From Hoeflea_A sp965216535 (lineage in GTDB: Bacteria > Pseudomonadota > Alphaproteobacteria > Rhizobiales > Rhizobiaceae): 64,000 nucleotides of DNA. A program made the position numbers and the translations under genes. Below, piece by piece: positions 25,562 through 34,363 of this stretch. The notes under the pieces are model-generated. The model was not told where the DNA came from. It searched no databases and worked only from the letters and a program-made list of their open reading frames with translations. How positions within the stretch are numbered: the stretch's first letter is position 1; every line of letters begins with the position of its first letter. The stretch covers positions 6,758,001 to 6,822,000 of the forward strand of contig OZ244175.1 of the NCBI GenBank assembly GCA_965216535.1, written 5' to 3'.

Positions 25562-26580
25562 TCCGGTCGCAACGCAACGCCGTTGTCGTGCCGATCCTGG
25601 CCATCGGGCTCGGTGTGCTGGTTTTGCTGGCGCTGCCGCAGACCCGCGACGTGGTCGTCAGCTTCTTGAACGGTGCCTTTGGCGGACGCAACAGTTTCAA
25701 TCTGTTCTCGACCCTGGGACGGTTCTCGATCCTGCTTGGCATGGCGATGGCCGTTCTCGTCTCCTTCCGCGCCGGCCTGTTGAATATCGGCGGCGAGGGG
25801 CAATTGGTGCTTGGTGGACTCACGGCCGCGGTTGTCGGCGTTTATCTGCCGGGGCCGCCCTTGCTGGTGTCCGTCACCGCCCTGCTGGCGGCCATGGCGG
25901 CGGGTGCATCATGGGCCGTACTGGCGGGCTTGCTCGATCGGGTGGGAAAGGTACCGCTTCTGATTGGCTCGCTCCTGCTCAACTATCCGGCTTCCTTCAT
26001 TGCGTCGTATTTCGTTTCGCACCCGCTGCGCGATGTGGCGAGCGGCGCCACCCAGACCTATCGGATCATGGGAGAGGCCAGACTGCCACGCTTTCCAGGC
26101 ACCATTCTCGATTACGGCATCCTGCTGATCGGAGCGACCGCCATCCTCGTCATTCTTCTCGAACGCACGTCCGTGTTCGGCTACAGAGTCCGCCTGCAGG
26201 GCTTCAGCTTTGGCTTCGGCAAGACTTCCGGATTTCCCACGGGCCGTCTCTACTACCAGACGCTGATGACCAGCGGGGTGATTGCCGGCATGACCGGCTA
26301 TACGGCGGTGTTCGGGCTTAACCAACGCTATATCGACGGCATGCTCACCATCCCGCTCTACGCGTGGACGGGCATTGCCGCGGTTTTGCTAGCGGCCATC
26401 ATTCCATGGCTGACTCCGATCACCGCGTTCTTTTTCGCAATGCTGGCGACCGGCGCGGTCGGCATGGAACGGTCCGCCGATATCCCGCGCGAAATCGGCC
26501 AGATCATACAGGCGGTCATCGTGCTTTATCTGGCCGGAGTCGGCGGGAAAATCCTGTCGTCCGCCGGTAAGGAGCATTAG
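25558..26580 (+). CDS. ABC transporter permease (BMP/YufP type)
   Basis: A 340-residue polytopic permease with about nine or ten helices. The phrase SFRAGLLNIGGEGQLVLGGLTAAVVG carries the family coupling motif (nIGgEGQl). It pairs with the next gene to make the membrane channel of the nucleoside importer, and overlaps the ATPase gene upstream. Confidence 0.9.
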   Translation: MIRSQRNAVVVPILAIGLGVLVLLALPQTRDVVVSFLNGAFGGRNSFNLFSTLGRFSILLGMAMAVLVSFRAGLLNIGGEGQLVLGGLTAAVVGVYLPGPPLLVSVTALLAAMAAGASWAVLAGLLDRVGKVPLLIGSLLLNYPASFIASYFVSHPLRDVASGATQTYRIMGEARLPRFPGTILDYGILLIGATAILVILLERTSVFGYRVRLQGFSFGFGKTSGFPTGRLYYQTLMTSGVIAGMTGYTAVFGLNQRYIDGMLTIPLYAWTGIAAVLLAAIIPWLTPITAFFFAMLATGAVGMERSADIPREIGQIIQAVIVLYLAGVGGKILSSAGKEH

Positions 26581-27474
26581 ATGTTGTTCGACAGCGCGAT
26601 TGTTGAATCGATCCCGCGGTTCTTTACGCCGGTCCTCTTGGCGGCCATCGGCTCTGCTTTGTGCGAACGGTCGGGCGTCTTCAACATTGCGCTCGAAGGA
26701 ATGATGCTCGTCGGCGCCTTTGCAGCCGTTGTCGGATGCTATTTCACTGGCAGTTGGGCAGGCGGGCTCGGCCTCGCGGTCATTGCCGGCATCACTTCCG
26801 GACTGGTATTTTCGTTCTGCGGCGTGCAGCGCGGCGGCGACGACATCATTGTCAGCATCGGATTCAATATACTGGCAATTGGATTGACGACGTTTCTGTT
26901 GCGCGGTCTGTTCGGTGTTCAGGGTCAGTTCGATGACCCGCGCCTGGTTGAAATACCCAAGATCCACCTTGGCCCGATCGCAGACATTCCCTTTATCGGC
27001 GACCTAATCTCGGGACAATCCATACTCGTTTGGTTTGCCGTCCTCATGGTCTTTGCCACACATTTCTTCCTGTACTTCCACAGGGCTGGTCTGCGCATCC
27101 GCGCGACGGGACAGAACGCATCGGCGTTGCGCAGCGTCGGGGTCTCCCCTGAACGCGTCAAGACCGGAGCCCTGATCGCCTGTGGTGTGCTGTGCGGTCT
27201 CGGGGGCGCCCAGTTGTCGATCTCCAATGTGACACTGTTTACCGAGGGCATGAGCGCCGGGCGGGGCTGGATTGCGCTTGTCATCGTCATGATGTGCAGC
27301 GCCAGGCTGCCCTGGATCCTTCCGACCGCCATCCTCTTCGGCCTGGTGGATGCTTTGGGTTTTCGCATTCAAGGGCTCGGGCTGCCGCAACAGTTCACCG
27401 AGGCACTGCCTTATGTTCTCGCGATTGTCGTTCTCGTTGCGGCTTTTTCACGCCGAGCCAGAAGGGAGCAATAG
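26581..27474 (+). CDS. ABC transporter permease (BMP/YufQ type)
   Basis: A 297-residue permease with about eight helices, including CERSGVFNIALEGMMLVGAFAAVVG, the counterpart of the coupling motif. The ATG follows the previous stop codon directly, so translation is coupled. It is the second channel subunit of the nucleoside importer. Confidence 0.9.
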   Translation: MLFDSAIVESIPRFFTPVLLAAIGSALCERSGVFNIALEGMMLVGAFAAVVGCYFTGSWAGGLGLAVIAGITSGLVFSFCGVQRGGDDIIVSIGFNILAIGLTTFLLRGLFGVQGQFDDPRLVEIPKIHLGPIADIPFIGDLISGQSILVWFAVLMVFATHFFLYFHRAGLRIRATGQNASALRSVGVSPERVKTGALIACGVLCGLGGAQLSISNVTLFTEGMSAGRGWIALVIVMMCSARLPWILPTAILFGLVDALGFRIQGLGLPQQFTEALPYVLAIVVLVAAFSRRARREQ

Positions 27475-27496
27475 GTCCATCGAGAAAAAGCGCAAA

Positions 27497-28450
27497 TTGG
27501 GGAGCCGCTCGCGGATTGAGGATCAGATCGTCGAGGTCGCCTGGTGCTATTTCCACGATGAAATGAATCAGGCCGATATCGCCGAACGCCTGGGCATATC
27601 GCGCACCACCGTCGTGAATTGCCTCGCTGAGGCGCGAGCCCGTGACTATGTGCGCGTTTCGCTGCAACCCGAGACGTTTTCCTATCGCGAAGTGTCTGAA
27701 GAATTGAAGGCGCGGTTTGGTCTGTGTGATGCGCTCGTGGTGCCGGCGGTCAAGGACGCGCCAGGAGAGAACCTGGGCCGTGTCGCCCGAGCTGCCGCCG
27801 ATTGGCTGCCGACCCTGCTGAGACCGGGTGATCGACTGGGCGTCTCGTGGGGCGAGACGGTTTTCAAGATTTCCGAAGCGGCCGAGCGCATCACCATACC
27901 CGATCTCGAGATCGTGCAGATGGTCGGGTCCAGGGCCACTCCCCTGGGATTTGCCGCCGAAACCTGTTCGGCAAATCTCGCGCTGCGGTTCGGAGCGAAT
28001 TGCGTCAATCTGCACGCGCCGCTGGTCGTGCAAAGAACCGAGCTTGCAAATCTTCTTCGCGAAGAACCGGTCATCATCGAGCAACTCGAGGCAATACGGA
28101 ACTGCAACAAGACACTGTTCGCGGCGGGTTCATGCACACTTGAGAGCCACGTGGTGCGAAATGGCGTGGTCAGCCCCGACGAATTGGCCAACTACCTGGC
28201 GAAAGGCGCCAAGGCTGTCATATGCGGCAGGTTCATCGATGCAGACGGAAATCCCATCCCCGGTGAAATCGATGATCGCATGATCGGCGTTACGCTCGAC
28301 GCCATGCTGGGCAAGGAGCTTGGGCTACTGGCGTCTTCCGGCCCCGACAAGGTGGAGCCGATCCAGGCCGCAATCAGGGCCGGCTTCGCGAGCCATCTTG
28401 TGACCTGTTCCGAAACGGCCGAAGCCTTGCTGAGCTCTGTTCGAGGCTGA
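27497..28450 (+). CDS. SorC/DeoR-type sugar-binding transcriptional regulator
   Basis: About 317 residues: an N-terminal helix-turn-helix (EMNQADIAERLGISRTTVVNCLAEARARDYVRVSL) and a large C-terminal sugar-phosphate isomerase-like effector domain (GDRLGVSWGETVFKISEA through GKELGLLAS). It probably senses a phosphorylated pentose or nucleoside breakdown product and controls the operon in which it is last. The start is uncertain: no ATG lies between the permease stop and the HTH. TTG at 27497 is the first usable start, and a GAAGGGAG site at 27461-27468 is better spaced for the non-standard ATC at 27479. Starting inside the permease gene is the other option. Confidence 0.85.
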   Translation: MGSRSRIEDQIVEVAWCYFHDEMNQADIAERLGISRTTVVNCLAEARARDYVRVSLQPETFSYREVSEELKARFGLCDALVVPAVKDAPGENLGRVARAAADWLPTLLRPGDRLGVSWGETVFKISEAAERITIPDLEIVQMVGSRATPLGFAAETCSANLALRFGANCVNLHAPLVVQRTELANLLREEPVIIEQLEAIRNCNKTLFAAGSCTLESHVVRNGVVSPDELANYLAKGAKAVICGRFIDADGNPIPGEIDDRMIGVTLDAMLGKELGLLASSGPDKVEPIQAAIRAGFASHLVTCSETAEALLSSVRG

Positions 28451-28469
28451 CGCGGCGATTCCCCTTGCT

Positions 28470-28892
28470 CTAGTCCGCTTCCGCTTCGATGGCTTCCATG
28501 TCGTCGTCGGACAGGCCGAAATGGTGGCCTATTTCGTGGATAAGAACGTGGCGCACAACGGCGTCGAGTGTCTCGTCGCGGTCGATCCAGTATTCCAGGA
28601 TGGCGCGACGGTAGAGCCATATTCGGTTGGGCATCTGGCCGGTGCGGACTTCGCCGGCGCCCTGGGCCAGGCCTAACCCCTCGAACAGGCCCAGCAGGTC
28701 ATAGGGGCTGGTGAGATCGAGTGATTTGAGCACATCCTTGCCGGCGTATTCCGCGACGCTGATCTGAATGTCATTGCAGAGGCTGCGAAACTCCGGCGGC
28801 AAACTGTCGAAAGACTCACGCCCGAGGATTTCGAAATCCTCAAGTGTGGGGGACTTGCGATCGTTCCACGGTGAGACGTTCGATGGGGTCAT
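28470..28892 (-). CDS. Zincin-like metallopeptidase family protein
   Basis: A 140-residue protein of the small predicted metallopeptidase family with HEIGHHFGLSDDDM (HExxH plus GLSDD) near its C-terminus. These proteins are cytoplasmic, with the substrate unknown. The ATG at 28892 overlaps the stop of the upstream cyclase fusion gene (ATGA), so the two are translationally coupled. It converges on the SorC-type regulator gene. Confidence 0.87.
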   Translation of the reverse strand: MTPSNVSPWNDRKSPTLEDFEILGRESFDSLPPEFRSLCNDIQISVAEYAGKDVLKSLDLTSPYDLLGLFEGLGLAQGAGEVRTGQMPNRIWLYRRAILEYWIDRDETLDAVVRHVLIHEIGHHFGLSDDDMEAIEAEAD

Positions 28893-30985
28893 GTCACGCC
28901 GGCTTTTCGAAGACCCTCCACATAAGCGTCCATCTGGTCGTCGCGTTTCAGATAGAACAGATGTTCCTTGGCAAAGTCGATGGAGAACCCGGGTTTGACT
29001 TCCCGCAGCTCCTGAAACGCGATGCTTGCCTGCTCGGCGTCGCCAAGGTGACCGAGGGCGGCAACGAGGTGGGCGCGCGCCCAGTATTGTGCGTTCGGTA
29101 TCGCCACCGACTTCCGCGCCCACTGCACAGCTGACTCATACTCGCCGCGAAAGAGATGAGCCATGGCGCGGTAGGAGAAAAATGCCCACCGGAACGGGTC
29201 GTGAGGGCTGAGCCGAATGGCCATTTCGAATTGCTCGATCGCCTCGTCCAGGCGGCCTTCATACGCCAGCGAGTCGCCCAGTCCGCAATAGGTCACCGCC
29301 TGGCTCGGGTTGAGTTCCACGGCGTATTCGAGCGCCTCGATTGCCTGGTCATACTCGCGTCGGGCAAGTTGCACCCGACCCAGAGTGAAATAGCTGTTGG
29401 CATCCTGGTCGTCGAGCTCGATCGCCCGCTTGGCGGCCGCCAGCGCCTCGTCCATGCGCTCGGTCTCGGGCAGAGCATCGAAATAGACCATGTTGAGGAC
29501 GATCGCGTAGGCGAGACGGGAGTGCGCGCTGGCGAAGTCGGGATCGATTTCGATGGCCTGTCGCAGCAGGTCCTGCGCCGCCACGTTCGCCTCGGGCGTG
29601 AATTTGTAGAATTCGGCGGTGCCCAGTTGGTAGAGATCCCAGGCGCCGCGATTCTTGCGCGGCTTGCGGGCCGCTTTTCTCTGTTCGCTCAGGCCGAGTT
29701 CGGATCCAATCCGGCCAGCGACCATTTCGGTGATTTCATCCTGAAGGTCAAAGATGTCCGCCATGTCACGGTCGAACCGTTCCGACCAGACGCTGTGTTC
29801 GGTCTCCGCATCGACCAGTTGCGCGGTGATGCGCACGCGGGCACCCGCCTTTCTGACGCTTCCCGTCACCAGATAATCGGCGCCGAGTTTGCGCCCGATC
29901 GTGCGGATGCTGTCGGCGGAATCCCGGAACGAAAACGCGGGGTTGCGGGCAATCACAGTCAGCCAGCGATTCTTGGCAAGCGCGGTTGTCAGATCCTCCG
30001 AAATTCCATCTGCGAGGTAGTTCTCGTCGGGATTTCGGTTGAGGTTTTCGAAAGGCAGCAGGGCGACCGACGGTTTTAACGCGGCGATTTCAAGGGGTTC
30101 CGGACGGGGTGCTTCAGGTTCCGGCTCCAATTCGGGTGCCGCGGGCCGGGCTCCGTTGACCGCCGCAACAAATCGGAAGCCCCGGCCATGCACGGTGCGG
30201 ATCGTATGCTGCGCCGAACCATCGTCGCCAATGGCTTTCCTGGCTGCCTTGATCTGGCTGCTCAGAGCGGAATCGGATACCACCCGATTGCCCCAGATCT
30301 CCGCGAAAATCTCCTCCTTTGTGACGATGCGGTCGGCATTCTTGGCCAGGTAGGCGAGCAGGTCGAAGACCTGTGGCTCGACCGCAACCGTCCGACCGGA
30401 CTGGCGCAATTCATAGAGCGAGGCATCGATCTCGAAATCGCCGAACCGTATGACGTTGCTGCCGGGAACACTTTCAAGATCGACCCGATAAGCTTCGATC
30501 GACCGGCTGATATTCTTGACCTTCTGCGGACCAAGCGGCACGCAGCGGACCGGTACCTTGCCGCTCACATGATCGTAGACCTGCTTGGACAGCACGATCC
30601 CGCCGGGAGGAGCGATCGCCTCCAGCCGTGCCGCAACGTTGACCCCGTCTCCATAGATATCATCGCCCTCGACAATAATGTCACCGAGGTGGATACCGAT
30701 GCGAAATTGCAATCGGCGTGATTCGTCCAGTCCGAGATTGCGGGCCGCCAGGGCCTTGAGAATATCGATTGCCGCCTGAAGCGCGCCGACGACACTGGAA
30801 AACTCTGCCAGCAACCCGTCACCCATCACCTTCACGGTGCGACCGGTGTGCTCGGCGATTGCCGGATCGATGATCTTGGCGCGAATTTCCTTGAGGTGAC
30901 CGAGGGTCTCCTCCTCGTCACGCTCCATCAACCGGCTGAAACCGACCACGTCGAGTGCGACGATCGTTGTCAATTTGCGTTCCAT
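28889..30985 (-). CDS. Class III adenylate/guanylate cyclase fused to winged helix, TolB-like and TPR domains
   Basis: A 698-residue multidomain protein. Residues about 1-170 are a class III cyclase with both metal-binding aspartates (ALDVVGFSRLM, KVMGDGLLAEF) and the transition-state Asn/Arg (NVAARLE). Residues about 180-275 are an OmpR/CadC-type winged helix (FDLLAYLAKNADRIVTKEEIFAEIWGNRVV). Residues about 300-430 are TolB-like (SVALLPFENLNRNPDENYLADGISEDL), and about 445-690 are TPR repeats. No membrane helix is seen. It could couple cyclic-nucleotide output or binding to transcription control. The same TolB-TPR tail is attached to a BTAD domain at 9343-11376. Confidence 0.87.
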   Translation of the reverse strand: MERKLTTIVALDVVGFSRLMERDEEETLGHLKEIRAKIIDPAIAEHTGRTVKVMGDGLLAEFSSVVGALQAAIDILKALAARNLGLDESRRLQFRIGIHLGDIIVEGDDIYGDGVNVAARLEAIAPPGGIVLSKQVYDHVSGKVPVRCVPLGPQKVKNISRSIEAYRVDLESVPGSNVIRFGDFEIDASLYELRQSGRTVAVEPQVFDLLAYLAKNADRIVTKEEIFAEIWGNRVVSDSALSSQIKAARKAIGDDGSAQHTIRTVHGRGFRFVAAVNGARPAAPELEPEPEAPRPEPLEIAALKPSVALLPFENLNRNPDENYLADGISEDLTTALAKNRWLTVIARNPAFSFRDSADSIRTIGRKLGADYLVTGSVRKAGARVRITAQLVDAETEHSVWSERFDRDMADIFDLQDEITEMVAGRIGSELGLSEQRKAARKPRKNRGAWDLYQLGTAEFYKFTPEANVAAQDLLRQAIEIDPDFASAHSRLAYAIVLNMVYFDALPETERMDEALAAAKRAIELDDQDANSYFTLGRVQLARREYDQAIEALEYAVELNPSQAVTYCGLGDSLAYEGRLDEAIEQFEMAIRLSPHDPFRWAFFSYRAMAHLFRGEYESAVQWARKSVAIPNAQYWARAHLVAALGHLGDAEQASIAFQELREVKPGFSIDFAKEHLFYLKRDDQMDAYVEGLRKAGVT

Positions 30986-31044
30986 GACCGACCCTCAGTC
31001 AGTTCACCGGTCCCAAAACAGGTCGCGACCGACAAATCCCGATA

Positions 31045-32034
31045 TCAATCGACGGCATAACCCTCGAACAGCGCAGTCGAAAGATAGCGCTCGGCGAAGC
31101 TCGGTAAAACCGTTACCACCGTTTTTCCGATCATGTCTTCGCGAGCCGCCACGCGCAAGGCACAAGCCAAAGCTGCCCCAGACGAGATACCGCCGGGAAT
31201 CCCTTCAAGAGCGGCCATTTTCCGGGCGGTTTCCATCGCCTCTTCGTTGCTGACGATCAACACCTCATCGATCAGCTCGGTGTTGAGAATTTCGGGGACA
31301 AACCCAGCGCCGATCCCCTGGATCATGTGCGGCGAATGCTGGCCGCCCGACAGCACCTGACTGTTTTCGGGCTCAACGGCGAAAACTCTCAGGTCGGGCT
31401 TGCGTTGCTTCAGCACCTCACCCACGCCAGTCAGCGTTCCTCCCGTTCCGACCCCGAGCACGACGGCATCGATCACACCGTCCGTATCGGTCCAGATTTC
31501 CTCCGCCGTCGTTCTTCTGTGAATGGCAGGATTGGCCGGGTGACCGAATTGCCATGGCATGACCGCGCCTTCGGTTTCGGCGATGATGTCATTCGCCCTC
31601 TCGATGGCGCCGTTGATCCCCTTTTCCTTCGGCGTGAGGACCAGCTCGGCCCCGAGAAACCGCATCAGCTTGCGGCGCTCGACCGAAAAACTGTCCGGCA
31701 TTGTCAGGATGCAGCGGTAGCCCTTGGCGGCGCAGACGAAGGCCAAGCCGATACCGGTGTTTCCGGACGTCGGCTCGACGATCACACTGCCCGGACCGAT
31801 TGTGCCGTCGGCCTCCATGGCCTCGATCATCGAAACCGCGATGCGGTCCTTGACGCTGGCCAGCGGGTTGAAGAACTCCAGTTTCGCCAACACCTCGCCT
31901 TTGCAACCGGCCTCCTCCGCCAGCCTGTTGATCCGCACGAGCGGCGTGTTGCCGATGGTCTCCAGGATGCTGTCATAGACGCGACCGCGGCCTGGCTTGT
32001 CGAACGTCAGGCGTTTTGCGACTTCAACGGACAT
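31045..32034 (-). CDS. cysK: Cysteine synthase A (O-acetylserine sulfhydrylase)
   Basis: A 329-residue PLP enzyme making cysteine from O-acetylserine and sulfide. TIGNTPLVRINRL starts the fold, FNPLASVKDRIAVSMIE holds the PLP lysine, and PTSGNTGIGLAFVCA is the substrate loop. GVGTGGTLTGVGEVLK binds the PLP phosphate. It lies 11 bp after a SAM-methyltransferase gene on the same strand. Confidence 0.94.
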   Translation of the reverse strand: MSVEVAKRLTFDKPGRGRVYDSILETIGNTPLVRINRLAEEAGCKGEVLAKLEFFNPLASVKDRIAVSMIEAMEADGTIGPGSVIVEPTSGNTGIGLAFVCAAKGYRCILTMPDSFSVERRKLMRFLGAELVLTPKEKGINGAIERANDIIAETEGAVMPWQFGHPANPAIHRRTTAEEIWTDTDGVIDAVVLGVGTGGTLTGVGEVLKQRKPDLRVFAVEPENSQVLSGGQHSPHMIQGIGAGFVPEILNTELIDEVLIVSNEEAMETARKMAALEGIPGGISSGAALACALRVAAREDMIGKTVVTVLPSFAERYLSTALFEGYAVD

Positions 32035-32045
32035 GGTTATTCCCT

Positions 32046-32966
32046 TCAGTTTGCCGGATTGACGGCGCTGATCACCCAGGACGAACTGTCCATGACGATC
32101 CCATCAAGCCGCTTTTTCTGGCGGCTGATCGCTTTGGCAAGCGCTGCTTCTATTTGCTCGCGCTTGGCGACTCCCAATTCCCCGGCCTGGCGATAGACCT
32201 CGCCAGCTGGGCCGACTGCCAGTTGGAAATCGATGGCATCGCGCACGCTGTTGCCGACCAGCACCGGCGCGTCGACGCGTTTGAATCGAATGTCCCGATA
32301 ACCGGCAGCCTGCATCATCCTGCGAACCTCGGTTTCATCCGCCATGGCGAACGGGCCAGGTCCGCAGGACAGGGCATTGCACCCGGCTTCCGGCAGAAAG
32401 CGGGCAACGATGTCGCGGGCAATCGACAGCCATGGATTGTCATTGCGGGCGCGCCAGACGATGTGGACCATCCGACCGCCGGGCCGCAGGGCCTTGCGCA
32501 TGTTGCGCAAACCAGCAACGGGATCAGCAAAGAACATGGTGCCAAAGCGGGCAAAAACGAAGTCGAACTCATTCTCGGGCAGTTCAATTTCGGCGTCTCT
32601 GCGCAGAAAGCTGACATTGCTTGCGCCGGCGGCATCGGCTTCGCGTCGCGCGAAGTCCAGAAAGGCATCGCAGCAGTCCACGCCAACCACTTTACCGTCC
32701 GGACCAACGACATCGGAAAACCGAAGCGCGGTATCGCCAAAGCCACAACCGACATCCAGTACCCGGTCACCACGATGCACGGGAAGCGATGGCAAGGTGG
32801 CATCGCTGTGGTGGATCAAACCGTCCACAAGGATGTGTTTGAAGCGAAAGAACTTGGGTGCCAGATTGTCGTTCCACACATCCATGGAAGGCGTTTCGTC
32901 CCACTCCGGTTCGATCTTCAAAGCCGCTGCATTCATCCGTCCAACCTCGTCGCTCAGGCGTCTCAT
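32046..32966 (-). CDS. Class I SAM-dependent methyltransferase
   Basis: About 306 residues with a class I Rossmann methyltransferase core: VLDVGCGFGDTALRFSDVVG (motif I), VVGVDCCDAFLDFAR (acidic loop) and FDFVFARFGTMFFADPVAGLRNMRKALRPGGRMV (motifs IV-VI). The target is unknown. The start is not settled: ATG at 32966 is used here, TTG at 32993 and ATG at 32936 (with GAGG upstream) are alternatives. It is immediately upstream of cysK. Confidence 0.85.
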   Translation of the reverse strand: MRRLSDEVGRMNAAALKIEPEWDETPSMDVWNDNLAPKFFRFKHILVDGLIHHSDATLPSLPVHRGDRVLDVGCGFGDTALRFSDVVGPDGKVVGVDCCDAFLDFARREADAAGASNVSFLRRDAEIELPENEFDFVFARFGTMFFADPVAGLRNMRKALRPGGRMVHIVWRARNDNPWLSIARDIVARFLPEAGCNALSCGPGPFAMADETEVRRMMQAAGYRDIRFKRVDAPVLVGNSVRDAIDFQLAVGPAGEVYRQAGELGVAKREQIEAALAKAISRQKKRLDGIVMDSSSWVISAVNPAN

Positions 32967-33178
32967 CGTTGGAAAGACCCTACGGGAGGCCAAAGCTCTT
33001 CGCTTGACGAAGATCTGGAGATTTCATGAAGACGAGCTGGAGATTGGCCGGATTCTCACCGATAACGCGGTGAAATAGCTCAAATATCGGCTTCCACTGA
33101 CGTCGGTTTCGATCTTCCCACCGGCAGTGATTTGGACCATAGTTGCGGGCGGTTGAATGCGTGCGCGGAGGAAACGCA

Positions 33179-33793
33179 ATGGAATTGACGGCACTGATCC
33201 TGTTCGCAGGGGCGTTGCTGGTTGCAGCCGGGTCGCCAGGGCCGAGCATCGCTGCACTGGTTGCCCGCGTCTTGGCCAATGGACACCGCGACGTGCTGCC
33301 CTTTCTTGCCGCCATGTGGGTTGGCGAAGCCGTGTGGCTGACCTTTGCGGTCTGGGGATTGGCGTCGATCGCCGCGACGTTCCAGCCGGTTTTTGCCGTC
33401 ATCAAATGGGCAGGCGTCTGTTACCTCCTCTACCTCGCCTGGAAGATGTGGCGCGCGCCAACCGAAGTTTCCAGAGAACGGCTGCCCGAGCGCGGCTCCT
33501 CGACGAAGATGTTCGCCGCCGGACTGGCGGTGACATTGGGCAATCCGAAGATCATGGTGTTCTACCTCGCCCTGCTGCCGGCGATCATCGATCTCGGCGG
33601 CCTGACCGTCTGGGGCTGGGGCGAGCTTGTCGCCGTCATGCTGGTCGTGCTGATCGCGATCGATGCCGCTTGGGTTTTGATGGCTGCCCGGGCAAGACGA
33701 TTGCTGAAAAGCCCTCGTGCAGTCAGACTGGCAAACCGGTTCAGCGCCGGGATGATGGCCGCGGCCGCATCGGCGATCGCGGCACGGAGCTGA
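33179..33793 (+). CDS. LysE/RhtB-family exporter
   Basis: A 204-residue membrane protein with six hydrophobic helices and the LysE N-terminal pattern ALLVAAGSPGPSIAALVARVLANGHR, plus GLAVTLGNPKIMVFYLALLPA. Members export amino acids or related compounds. GGAGGAAACGC precedes the ATG, which decides the start. Confidence 0.9.
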   Translation: MELTALILFAGALLVAAGSPGPSIAALVARVLANGHRDVLPFLAAMWVGEAVWLTFAVWGLASIAATFQPVFAVIKWAGVCYLLYLAWKMWRAPTEVSRERLPERGSSTKMFAAGLAVTLGNPKIMVFYLALLPAIIDLGGLTVWGWGELVAVMLVVLIAIDAAWVLMAARARRLLKSPRAVRLANRFSAGMMAAAASAIAARS

Positions 33794-33808
33794 TCTGGTC
33801 TTTCGGGC

Positions 33809-34294
33809 CTACGAGCCGGCGGTCAATTCTCTGTCCGAAACCAACACGCCGTCAGCATCGCAATAGACCCAGTCTCCCGGCTTGAACGTAGCGTCACCGA
33901 AGCGCACCGGGCCACCAACACTGCCGGTGCCGTTCTTGCTGCTCTTGATCGGCGTTGTCGCCAGGCAGCGCACGCCGATATCCATGGCGTCGACTTCGAC
34001 ACTGTCTCGGATCGCGCCGTTGATGATGATCCCGGCCCAGCCATTGTCGAGCAGAATCCCGGCAATCATGTCGCCCATGATGGCCACCCGCGTCGAGCCG
34101 CCACCCTCGACGACGAGCACCCGACCATTTCCAGGCTTTTCCAGTTCCGCCTTCAGAAGCACGTTGTCCTCGAAACAGGCAACGGTTTGGGCCTGACCAA
34201 AAAAAAACGCCGGCTTCCTGCCGAACTTCAGGAATGGCAGGTTGCAGAACCTGACATCATCGGGAAAGTCATCGACCAGGTCGGCGGTTTTCAT
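33809..34294 (-). CDS. rraA: RraA-family protein
   Basis: A 161-residue protein covering the whole RraA/HMG aldolase-like fold: MKTADLVDDFPDDVRF, VVEGGGSTRVAIMGDMIAGILLDNGWAGIIINGAIRDS, and PVRFGDATFKPGDWVYCDADGVLVS. Family members inhibit RNase E or act as HMG/oxaloacetate aldolases, and the sequence alone does not separate these. The G-x-x-A-x-x-G-D-M substrate loop and the IRD motif are intact. Confidence 0.85.
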   Translation of the reverse strand: MKTADLVDDFPDDVRFCNLPFLKFGRKPAFFFGQAQTVACFEDNVLLKAELEKPGNGRVLVVEGGGSTRVAIMGDMIAGILLDNGWAGIIINGAIRDSVEVDAMDIGVRCLATTPIKSSKNGTGSVGGPVRFGDATFKPGDWVYCDADGVLVSDRELTAGS

Positions 34295-34363
34295 AGCGGA
34301 TTCCTCGCAAGTGGCTCGCGCTCATGGTTTCAGATCGCGCGTCGGTCGGCAAGCCGATGCGGC

